This document shows, piece by piece, positions 17,894 through 24,465 of a stretch of DNA of 39,195 nucleotides. Below the pieces are notes generated by a model. The model did not search any database. It was not told the origin of the DNA and saw only the letters and a program-made list of their open reading frames with translations. Every line of letters starts with the position of its first letter. The first letter of the stretch is position 1. Source of the stretch: Bacteroidales bacterium (GTDB taxonomy: Bacteria > Bacteroidota > Bacteroidia > Bacteroidales > VadinHA17); contig JALONT010000027.1 in NCBI GenBank assembly GCA_025454795.1, positions 1 through 39,195 on the forward strand, in the 5' to 3' direction. Both the position numbers and the translations under genes were made by a program.

Positions 17894-18505
17894 ATGAAAG
17901 CGCTTCTATTAGTCGATGTTCAGAATGATTTTATGCCAGGTGGTTCTTTAGAAGTACCACATGGCAACTTGATCGTAACTCTGATTAATCGGCTGCAGAA
18001 ATACTTTGATCTGGTAGTAGCTACACAGGACTGGCATCCGCAAAACCATATGAGTTTTGCATCAAACCACTCAAACAAAAAACCTTTTGACGAAATAAAC
18101 CTTAACGGAATAAAGCAGATACTTTGGCCCGATCACTGTGTGCAGGGTTCGAAAGGTGCTGAGTTACATCCTGATCTTAAAATCAATAAAATCGCGGCCA
18201 TTTTCCGCAAGGGCATGGATCCTGAAATTGACAGTTACAGCGGATTTTACGACAACAATCATCAAATAAGCACCGGTTTGTCAGGTTACCTGAAAGAAAA
18301 AGGAATCACTGAATTATTTTTTTGCGGTTTGGCGGCCGACATCTGCGTTTATTACACAATAAAGGATTCACTAAAAGAAGGCTTTTCCGCTACACTTATT
18401 GAAGATGCATCACGCCCGTTAAGCATTGATGTTTTTAACAGAATAAAAAACGAACTTACAAATAAGGGGGTACGGATTATTAGTAGTCATGAATTCCTGA
18501 TATAA
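17894..18505 (+). CDS. pncA: Nicotinamidase
   Basis: PncA hydrolyses nicotinamide to nicotinate and ammonia. The 203-aa protein has the cysteine-hydrolase triad D8 (LLLVDVQNDF), K106 (FRKGMD) and C151 (GLAADICVYYT), and the metal-site residues D46 and H48 in TQDWHP. The isochorismatase-like fold is full length. I use the ATG at 17894; the frame is open further upstream but would overlap pncB. Coupling with pncB gives the complete deamidating salvage route. Confidence 0.94.
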   Translation: MKALLLVDVQNDFMPGGSLEVPHGNLIVTLINRLQKYFDLVVATQDWHPQNHMSFASNHSNKKPFDEINLNGIKQILWPDHCVQGSKGAELHPDLKINKIAAIFRKGMDPEIDSYSGFYDNNHQISTGLSGYLKEKGITELFFCGLAADICVYYTIKDSLKEGFSATLIEDASRPLSIDVFNRIKNELTNKGVRIISSHEFLI

Positions 18506-18604
18506 AAAGACGAATATTAATCCATTAATTTTAAACACTATGCATAGCTATTTTGTTTAGTACATATAAGTAAAGTTTTTGTCATTACGGAAAAAATAGT
18601 AATT

Positions 18605-19300
18605 ATGAAAAGAATTGCAATCTTAGGAACCGGAAGTGTGGGTCAAACTTACGCTTCAAAATTTATTACACTTGGTTACGATGTAATGGTAGGCACACGT
18701 AATGTGTCAGAAAAATTAGCAGGTACTGCAAAGGATGGCTTTGGGAATCCACCTTTTAGGGAATGGCATGCAGCAAACAAAACTGTTAAATTAGGAACAT
18801 TTAAAGAGGCAGCCGGATTTGGAGAAATTATTTTAAACGCCACACAGGGAGTTAATTCAATTAACGCTTTAAAACTGGCAGATGGAAATAATCTTAATGG
18901 AAAGATTCTGATCGATATTGCCAATCCTTTGGATTTTAGTAAAGGTATGCCACCAAGCCTATTGCCTGAACTATCCAATACAAACTCATTGGGGGAAGAA
19001 ATTCAAAAAACATTTCCTGGCGTCAAAGTTGTAAAAACACTTAATACGATGTGGTGTGGACTAATGGTCAATCCAGCAATGATAAATGGCGGTGATCATA
19101 ATGCTTTCATAAGCGGAAACGATGCTGATGCAAAAGGAAAAGTGAAAGAGATTTTGAAATCGTTTGGTTGGTTAGATAAAAATATTCTTGACCTTGGCGA
19201 TATCAGTTCGGCAAGAGGAACAGAAATGTATTTGCCTTTGTGGTTACGTTTTTTCGGAGCACTCAACAATGGAGCATTTAACATTAAAATTGTAAAATAA
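18605..19300 (+). CDS. F420-dependent NADP reductase-fold oxidoreductase
   Basis: This 231-aa protein has an N-terminal Rossmann fold with IAILGTGSVGQTYASKFI and the second-strand segment VGTRN, whose Arg suggests NADP preference. The strand-loop DIANPLDFSKG follows near residue 100. It is related to the NADP oxidoreductase coenzyme-F420-dependent family (PF03807). F420 itself is unlikely in Bacteroidota, and relatives in this phylum are annotated only as NADPH-dependent reductases. The substrate cannot be told. It is followed after 4 bases by the pterin dehydratase gene, which hints at a shared transcript. The 99-base spacer after pncA is AT-rich and may hold a promoter. Confidence 0.8.
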   Translation: MKRIAILGTGSVGQTYASKFITLGYDVMVGTRNVSEKLAGTAKDGFGNPPFREWHAANKTVKLGTFKEAAGFGEIILNATQGVNSINALKLADGNNLNGKILIDIANPLDFSKGMPPSLLPELSNTNSLGEEIQKTFPGVKVVKTLNTMWCGLMVNPAMINGGDHNAFISGNDADAKGKVKEILKSFGWLDKNILDLGDISSARGTEMYLPLWLRFFGALNNGAFNIKIVK

Positions 19301-19304
19301 AGCT

Positions 19305-19628
19305 ATGGACTTAAGCAAGAAAAAATGCAAACCTTGTGAAGGAGGCATTGTCCCTTTAAATCGGAATGAAGTTGCAGAATATAAAAAACATATTCGGGAT
19401 GACTGGAAGTTTACGGAGAATAATAAAATATCAAAAGAGTATTCATTTGTAAACTATAAGCATACGATGGATTTTGTAAATAAAGTGGCTAATCTGGCGG
19501 AGGAAGAAGGTCATCATCCTGTCATCCATGTATACTACGGTAAGGTTATGATTGAACTATGGACCTTTACCATTAACGGATTGTCGGAGAATGATTTTAT
19601 CCTTGCCTCTAAAATCGATAAATTATAA
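19305..19628 (+). CDS. 4a-hydroxytetrahydrobiopterin dehydratase (PCD/DCoH family)
   Basis: The 107-aa protein fits the small PCD fold. The active-site motif EEGHHPVIHVYYGKV (two adjacent His, P, and a later His) is present and a W-T motif (ELWTFTINGLSENDF) closes the domain. The family recycles oxidised tetrahydrobiopterin for aromatic amino-acid hydroxylases, and some members act in molybdopterin-linked chemistry instead. No phenylalanine hydroxylase is coded here, so the role is open. Four cysteines or charged residues in the N-terminal KKKCKPCEGG segment are a common feature of bacterial members. The spacer from the reductase is 4 bases. Confidence 0.88.
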   Translation: MDLSKKKCKPCEGGIVPLNRNEVAEYKKHIRDDWKFTENNKISKEYSFVNYKHTMDFVNKVANLAEEEGHHPVIHVYYGKVMIELWTFTINGLSENDFILASKIDKL

Positions 19629-19744
19629 ATGTTCCATTAATAATAACCTGAATTAAACTGTTTTGGGAATTTCCAAAGAGATTGACTGATTATGGCATGA
19701 AAACAATTCTGATTAGGATATTTCCCCGGAAATAAATTTAAACT

Positions 19745-20755
19745 TCACCGGGTACCTCCAAATATCTTCTCTGAATTAATAAGTAAATCGACATATTGGG
19801 CTCTTTTATAGACAAAAGGATTACTACTGAGCTTGTTTTTAGACAGTTTACCTCTGAACTCATCGATACTTTTATAGTTTTTAATATCCATATAGTCCAC
19901 CAATTCTTTCTTTATGTTGTTAATTTGTGTTAAGCCATTTTTATATAATGTACTCACCACCTGTACACAGGATGACCCTGATAATATCAGTTTGATTACA
20001 TCTGCACCGGTAAATATCCCATGGCTACTACATATATCAGCTTTAATATTTTCGAATAATAATCCTGCATATCTCAAAGATTTCTTATAATCTCCTTCAT
20101 TACTGAGATTAAACGATTTGATATGTTTCTCACTAACAACATCAATGTCGGGTTGGAAAAAGGAATTAAATAAAACAAATGCATCCACTCCGGCCTTATC
20201 AAGTTTTTTAATAAAATTAAGAATATTCGTATAGTCAGAACTTAATTTTACACTTACCGGTATTGAAATAATTTTCTTTACCTCTTTCACTATATTGATT
20301 TGTTCGTTTTCTATATCTTTTGCATTTTTATTAAAATCCGAAGGAATCTGATAAAAATTCAGCTCAATTCCATTAACTCCGGTCTCTCCTAATAACCCGG
20401 CATATTTTATCCAGGTATCAACATTGACTGCATTAAGACTGGCTATCAGCGGAATAGATAAACTCTCCCGGGCTTTTCTGATATTCAACAGATGTTCATC
20501 AGGTCCAGCATGTTCAATATTCGGATGTATTGTAACCATTTCTGCATAGAGATCGTTGAATTCGCTAAGCCTTTCATCCAGTTGAAATCTCTCGAGTTGA
20601 ATCTGTTCCTCGAATAATGATTTATAAACAATTGCACCGGCACCAAGCTCTTCTGCTTTTTTAAGCATATCCAAATCAGTTGCCATATTAGAGGCTCCCA
20701 GAATTATGGGGTTATCTATTTCAATCCCCATATACCATGTTTTAAGATCTTTCAT
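19745..20755 (-). CDS. Dihydroorotate dehydrogenase-like flavoprotein
   Basis: The 336-aa TIM-barrel protein resembles class 1 DHODs. NPIILGASNMATD lies near the N-terminus, IELNFYQIP stands where DHODs have an ELNxSCPN motif, VSVKLSSDYTNI carries the FMN-phosphate Lys, and the C-terminal half has a GxxxxxDVIKLILSGSSCVQV segment. The changed ELNFYQIP motif (no SCPN) suggests it does not make pyrimidines and is a paralogue; such DHOD-like proteins are common in Bacteroidota and are often coded near pyruvate:ferredoxin oxidoreductase. The ferredoxin gene lies directly upstream, with a 10-base spacer, so ferredoxin is a probable electron partner. Confidence 0.82.
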   Translation of the reverse strand: MKDLKTWYMGIEIDNPIILGASNMATDLDMLKKAEELGAGAIVYKSLFEEQIQLERFQLDERLSEFNDLYAEMVTIHPNIEHAGPDEHLLNIRKARESLSIPLIASLNAVNVDTWIKYAGLLGETGVNGIELNFYQIPSDFNKNAKDIENEQINIVKEVKKIISIPVSVKLSSDYTNILNFIKKLDKAGVDAFVLFNSFFQPDIDVVSEKHIKSFNLSNEGDYKKSLRYAGLLFENIKADICSSHGIFTGADVIKLILSGSSCVQVVSTLYKNGLTQINNIKKELVDYMDIKNYKSIDEFRGKLSKNKLSSNPFVYKRAQYVDLLINSEKIFGGTR

Positions 20756-20765
20756 TGGAGTAATT

Positions 20766-20957
20766 TTACTCAGTATATTTAATTACTTCTACCGGGCAGC
20801 TTTCTGCAGCTTCCTTTATTTTCATTTCATATTCAGAGTAATTTACACCCTCGATTACGGTTGCTTCGTCTTTCAGCTTAAAGACTTCAGGACAAATATC
20901 TTCGCATAATCCACATGAGGTGCAACCTTCCACTATCCAAACTTTTGTTATCGCCAT
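20766..20957 (-). CDS. Ferredoxin, single [4Fe-4S] cluster
   Basis: A 63-aa protein with cysteines C12, C15, C18 and C22 in GCTSCGLCEDICPEVF, and C54 in ESCPVEVI. The spacing CxxCxxC plus a distant CP is that of monocluster ferredoxins, with C22 as an extra cysteine. It is a cytosolic electron carrier. It sits between the SDR and DHOD-like genes with spacers of 24 and 10 bases, so the three form a short operon. The acidic composition fits a ferredoxin. Confidence 0.93.
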   Translation of the reverse strand: MAITKVWIVEGCTSCGLCEDICPEVFKLKDEATVIEGVNYSEYEMKIKEAAESCPVEVIKYTE

Positions 20958-20981
20958 GGTTTTTGTTTTTCGTCATTTTAT

Positions 20982-21743
20982 TTATTGTGCCAAAAAGCCG
21001 CCATCAATTTCGAGTGTTGTTCCTGTAACAAATGAACTATCATCAGAAGCAAGAAAAATAAATCCGGTCGCAATCTCTTCGGATTTTCCTAAACGCTTCA
21101 TCGGGTGCAGTCCAATGATATATTGTTGAAGATCTGAATCTTTGGTAATGCCAGCATTGGTGAGCAAAGGTGTTTCAATAAAGCCGGGACAAATTGCATT
21201 GATTCGTATTCCATCAGTGGCATACTCCAATGCAGCGGTTTGTGTAAGCCCTATAATACCATGTTTAGCCGCAACGTAATGCGAAGAATTGGCAAAACCT
21301 ACTTTACCTAATATTGAAGACATGTTGACAATGACTCCTTTCTTTTGTTTTGACATTTGTGTCAGCTCGTGCTTCATGCAATTGAAAACACCGTTTAAGT
21401 TTACGCCAATCACTTTGTGCCATGCCTGCTCAGTCATATCGCCTACTTTATTTGATTCACCCCCAATTCCTGCATTGTTAAGGGCAACATCAAGCGTTCC
21501 AAATGTGCTTACCACTTTTTGAATTGCCATTTGTACCTGCGCAAATACCGATACATCGCATTCAATAAAAATGGCTTTAGAATTTTCCTTTTTAATCTCC
21601 AGTAATGCTTTATCACCATTTGCCGATTTGAAATCGGCTACGGCTACATTGGCACCTTCTTTTGCTGCTTCTATTGCACAAGCTTTTCCTATACCTGATA
21701 ACCCTCCGGTTATAAATACAGTTTTATTTTCAAGTTTTTTCAT
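20982..21743 (-). CDS. Short-chain dehydrogenase/reductase
   Basis: This is a 253-aa classical SDR. The cofactor motif is TGGLSGIGKA near residue 12, an acidic residue after strand 2 (VADFKS) favours NAD, NNAGIGG is at the end of strand 4, and the catalytic residues are Ser in MSSILGK and the YVAAK pair. The C-terminus SSFVTGTTLEIDGGFLAQ is typical of oligomeric family members. The substrate is unknown. It heads the SDR-ferredoxin-DHOD-like group on the minus strand. The flavin reductase remnant is just upstream. Confidence 0.9.
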   Translation of the reverse strand: MKKLENKTVFITGGLSGIGKACAIEAAKEGANVAVADFKSANGDKALLEIKKENSKAIFIECDVSVFAQVQMAIQKVVSTFGTLDVALNNAGIGGESNKVGDMTEQAWHKVIGVNLNGVFNCMKHELTQMSKQKKGVIVNMSSILGKVGFANSSHYVAAKHGIIGLTQTAALEYATDGIRINAICPGFIETPLLTNAGITKDSDLQQYIIGLHPMKRLGKSEEIATGFIFLASDDSSFVTGTTLEIDGGFLAQ

Positions 21744-21799
21744 TTTGATATTGTATTATTCTGGTTAATTCTCCATCTCGCATCTATACTGCGGTTTTT

Positions 21800-22230
21800 G
21801 CATCACAGTAAGCTGTTTTTTATTGCTTTCATGAAATATCAATTTCATTTTTCGACTTTAGATATCTTCAGATAGAAATAAAAGGGGTTACTCCTGCACC
21901 CCCGGCAATAAAAACGCCTTCGTTTTTATATGCAATTGCCCCAAAGACATCATGTAAAATCAATTCATCATTCTTTTTAAGTTGCAGAAGTTCATTTGTA
22001 ACACCCTTATGCGCCGGATATGTTTTGATGGTAAACTGAAGATAATCATCGTTCGGAAGACTGGTAAATGTAAATGGTCTCTTTTCGTTCTGCCAACCCT
22101 CTTTATTTATAGAGATTTCTGTAGCTTGCCCGGGAGTGAAACTTAACTCCTGAGGTTTTTCAGTAAAAATCTGAAGTACATCGTGGGTAATGTGTCCGAT
22201 TGAGATGATTTTTATAGTAATATTTTTCAT
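21800..22230 (-). pseudogene. Broken FAD-binding ferredoxin reductase-type gene
   Basis: The open part codes 121 aa from the ATG at 22230: an FNR-like FAD-binding barrel with FTPGQATEISI and RPFTFTSLP (the RxFT/S flavin motif), then GVFIAGGAGVTPFISI, the start of the nucleotide-binding domain. A TGA (21868-21870) stops it there. Past the stop the same frame reads RYLKSKNEID, the expected next helix, followed by more stops. About 90 residues of the NAD-binding half are absent. I read this as a nonsense mutation plus deletion. In this setting the gene was perhaps an electron donor protein of the stress cluster. Confidence 0.68.
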
Positions 22231-22404
22231 AGTAACCAAATTTTGTATAAGAAAAATCGGAACAATTATTATAGATTGTAATAAAAACAATTTCAGAACC
22301 TCTTTTGTTCATGAGTTATGAGAATATAAAAAAACTAAGAGGCTTTGATGCAGTATTATATCACTCTTTTGACTAGTAATATTAAAAGCTGAAGTGGTAG
22401 AAGA

Positions 22405-23018
22405 TTATAAAGGACTTTTGGGAAAAGACCGGACACCCATAAGGGCCGCATGGCCATGGTTAGGAGTAAGGTTTGTACCTGTTTTATAGTAACTGATAAC
22501 CGGAAGATTAATTAAAAAACCAAAGATCCCGGTTCCGACAAAGTTCCAGATACCTACTGCAATTAAGAAATAAAACGTCCATTTATGAGGAAAATCAATC
22601 TTGTTTCCTTTTTCGTCTGTTTTTGAGTGCATTAACCTTGCAAAGTCCGATGCTTCAAGGGTAAGCAGAATTAGCGGAACTACCTCCAAAGCAGAAAAGG
22701 ACGCTGAAATAGCCATTGAAACAGACGTTAGACCGTTCCAGTACCAATGATGGCCTGTTCCTAATATTCCGGCTCCCAGGAATAAAACAGTATCAAGGTA
22801 AATAATGCGGGTATCAGTCTGTTTTGCAACCAGTCCAAGTTTATAAAACATAATTGCCACCATAACAGTTGCAAACACTTCAAAAAAACCTTCCACCCAA
22901 AGATGAATAATTCAGAATCGCCAGGTATCAACTGTTGAATAATTGGTTGCAGAACCAAAGAAAAAGGCAGGGATATAAAAAATGGTATTGCAAAAGCTGC
23001 CAGGAGGAAGATGGTTTT
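22405..23018 (-). pseudogene. norB: Remnant of nitric oxide reductase large subunit
   Basis: The minus-strand frame from 22896 to 22405 reads WVEGFFEVFATVMVAIMFY, then LGTGHHWYWNG (the paired His metal ligands of the NorB active site), ALEVVPLILLTL and NHGHAALMGV. Upstream of it the same frame has FFGSATNYSTVDTWRF, then TGA (near 22913-22915), then IIHLWVEG. Homologues have Trp there, so TGG became TGA. Further upstream LLAAFAIPFF continues in another frame, a frameshift. Both ends of the gene are missing: it begins in mid-protein near 23018 and departs from the family after MGV near 22430. The remnant covers about 200 of roughly 750 residues of a quinol-type NorB. Confidence 0.75.
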
Positions 23019-23049
23019 TAACTCCCGCTCTTCAGATTCCCTTTTAGAA

Positions 23050-23607
23050 GGTATTACCGACCTCAAAAGCAGGAATGTCGGACAGGTGGCACAGCGGAAT
23101 AAATTCACCACAACCGTTGACCTTGTGAGACAAGTATTGCCACTCACCAACGAGGTATATGCTGGCAGCCTCCGTAAAATGTCACCATTCAACAAGATTA
23201 AAAGTATAAATGTAAGGAATGCATTTGCAGGAGATCCTCCTGTACTCGACCACACAAAAGTCGTTCTGTGCGAATTTGAAGGTAGAACTGTTTTTAGTGC
23301 TTCATTAAATGCACAACCTAACCAGGTGATGGATATTGTCTGGGATACAAATACACAGAACCCTGATGAGCTTGCAAGCTTGCTGACATTTGTGTTATTC
23401 AACTGCACCACAATTAAGGCGATGATTTACTCTGATGCTGCTGCAAGAGCTGATGGATCAGCTTCAGTAACTGTCCCGATTGAATGGATAGGTGCAATGA
23501 CAGCTTTGCATCTTGTTACCACAGATTACACTCAATTTCTGTCGAACACGCCGAAACGAGTGATCAAGTTCAAAGCCGGAGTTGATCTGGCCAGTACGGT
23601 TCAGTGA
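23050..23607 (+). pseudogene. 3' part of a DUF6266 family gene
   Basis: The frame ends normally and its body fits what I know of DUF6266: VAQRNKFTTTVDLVRQVLP, the KMSPFNKIKSINVRNAFAG segment, a W-D strand, and VTVPIEWIGAMTALHLVTTD. The N-terminal 35-40 residues of the family (a GGFSGKxG-like start) are absent. The available ATG at 23011 falls in sequence that is antisense norB, so it is not the native start. The function of DUF6266 is unknown; members often sit in variable regions of Bacteroidota genomes. A good terminator follows. A fused but expressed 198-aa product cannot be ruled out. Confidence 0.55.
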
Positions 23608-23630
23608 AACTAATCCGGAATTGAACAAGA

Positions 23631-23656
23631 CCCCTGGTGAAGATCAGGGGGTTTTT
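23631..23656 (+). terminator. Rho-independent terminator after DUF6266 fragment
   Basis: CCCCTG (23631-23636) pairs with CAGGGG (23645-23650) around an 8-base loop and is followed by a G and five T. It is the native terminator of the DUF6266 gene, which suggests that the right-hand part of this gene is undisturbed. Confidence 0.8.
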
Positions 23657-23720
23657 ATTTCCCCGAAATCCTTAAAATTCTTCCTATCTTTGGTTAATAT
23701 TTTTCGTTAATATTGATATA

Positions 23721-23821
23721 TTGTTGCCAATTTGTTGCCCAAATCGTATAATAAGCAGATAACCAGGGGCACTTCATATATTGTATCGGGAAATGAGATC
23801 ATTCAGGCGGGATTTCCCGCC
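23721..23821. repeat. Direct repeat and palindrome in the 23608-23942 spacer
   Basis: TTGTTGCC occurs at 23721-23728 and again at 23732-23739 with an 11-base period. Further on, GGCGGGA (23806-23812) and TCCCGCC (23815-23821) make a perfect palindrome with a 2-base centre. No gene is seen in this 335-base spacer; it also holds a terminator and the cold-shock promoter. The palindrome could be an operator or a recombination site; no integrase is nearby. Confidence 0.5.
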
Positions 23822-23911
23822 TTCAGGTAAAGGATCGGACTGGATTTAGCCATGAAATTAGAAATATATTTAATTTATTGAAAATAAATATGATAAACCG
23901 ATTATTTAAAG

Positions 23912-23919
23912 TATCTTTG
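23912..23919 (+). promoter_or_regulatory. -7 box for the cold-shock gene
   Basis: TATCTTTG fits TAnnTTTG exactly and is 23 bases before the ATG at 23943. The leader would be short, so the long structured 5' leader of E. coli cspA is absent. Confidence 0.5.
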
Positions 23920-23942
23920 CCCCATTAATTTAAAATCATATT

Positions 23943-24134
23943 ATGAGTAACGGAACAGTAAAATTCTATAATGATTCGAAAGGATTCGGATTCATTAAAG
24001 AGGCAAATTCAACCAAAGAGTATTTTGTACATTCTTCAGGATTAAAAGACAACATTCATGAGAATGACGAAGTAACCTTCGATCTTGAGCAGGGTAAAAA
24101 AGGATTAAATGCAGTAAATGTTAAACTTGCATAG
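23943..24134 (+). CDS. Cold-shock domain protein
   Basis: The 63-aa single CSD protein has RNP1 as KGFGFI and RNP2 as EYFVHSSG, preceded by GTVKFYNDS. It binds single-stranded RNA or DNA and acts as an RNA chaperone. The length is a few residues below the E. coli CspA size, as is usual in this phylum. It has its own promoter and terminator, but a 57-codon frame begins directly after the terminator. Confidence 0.96.
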   Translation: MSNGTVKFYNDSKGFGFIKEANSTKEYFVHSSGLKDNIHENDEVTFDLEQGKKGLNAVNVKLA

Positions 24135-24164
24135 TTTATCTATTATAATCATTTAAAATTTTTG

Positions 24165-24190
24165 GTCCCGCCAGAAGCGGGACTTTTTTT
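24165..24190 (+). terminator. Rho-independent terminator of the cold-shock gene
   Basis: GTCCCGC (24165-24171) and GCGGGAC (24177-24183) form a perfect 7-bp stem with a 5-base loop, followed by seven T. The next small gene starts only 7 bases after the T run, so it is either expressed by read-through or has a separate promoter overlapping the terminator. Confidence 0.9.
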
Positions 24191-24196
24191 AAATTA

Positions 24197-24370
24197 ATGA
24201 AAGGAAATTTAATGTTCGAAAGGAAACAAATTGTTTTTAAATCACCTGATCTGAATAAACTTCAGGCAGTTGTAATTGATCACAGAACAAAAATATATAT
24301 TGCACTGGGTGCTGATCCTGCTGAGGCAAAAATGCGATACCTGACGCGTATTGCCAACAAGAAACCATAA
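24197..24370 (+). CDS. Small conserved-looking protein downstream of csp
   Basis: A 57-codon frame begins at ATG 24197 (or at the in-frame ATG 24212, codon 6) and stops at TAA 24368-24370. The product reads MFERKQIVFKSPDLNKLQ, then VVIDHRTKIYIALGADP and EAKMRYLTRIANKKP. It is basic, has balanced codons and looks like a compact alpha/beta peptide, unlike random frames. I do not recognise a named family. It is short and directly follows the csp terminator. Real coding is likely, function unknown. Confidence 0.6.
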   Translation: MKGNLMFERKQIVFKSPDLNKLQAVVIDHRTKIYIALGADPAEAKMRYLTRIANKKP

Positions 24371-24387
24371 ACACTTCTATAAGAAAA

Positions 24388-24424
24388 GGCGCAGAGGTTC
24401 AACGGCTCAACGGCGTAACGGCAA
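24388..24424. repeat. Intergenic word repeat (CAACGGC type)
   Basis: Words TTCAACGG, CTCAACGG, CGTAACGG and CAAC follow each other at 7-9 base steps between the small gene and the DUF5916 gene. It belongs in style to the other word arrays in the window. Confidence 0.5.
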
Positions 24425-24465
24425 CATGGCTTGTGGCCCATAGCTGGCGGCAAGACAAAATTGAA

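Noticed and set aside
21868-22915. TGA read as Trp or selenocysteine in norB and the flavin reductase
   Set aside because: TGA is used as a normal stop elsewhere in the window (RND gene, carbonic anhydrase, arfB). Both broken genes have further stops, frameshifts or missing ends, so decay explains them better than recoding.
22761-23411. 216-codon minus-strand frame across norB and the DUF6266 fragment
   Set aside because: It crosses two unrelated remnants. Only its short LLAAFAIPFF part belongs to norB; the rest is antisense to DUF6266 or out of frame.
23721-23821. Attachment site of an integrated element
   Set aside because: The direct repeat and palindrome are suggestive, but no integrase, tRNA end or second copy of the site was found in the window.
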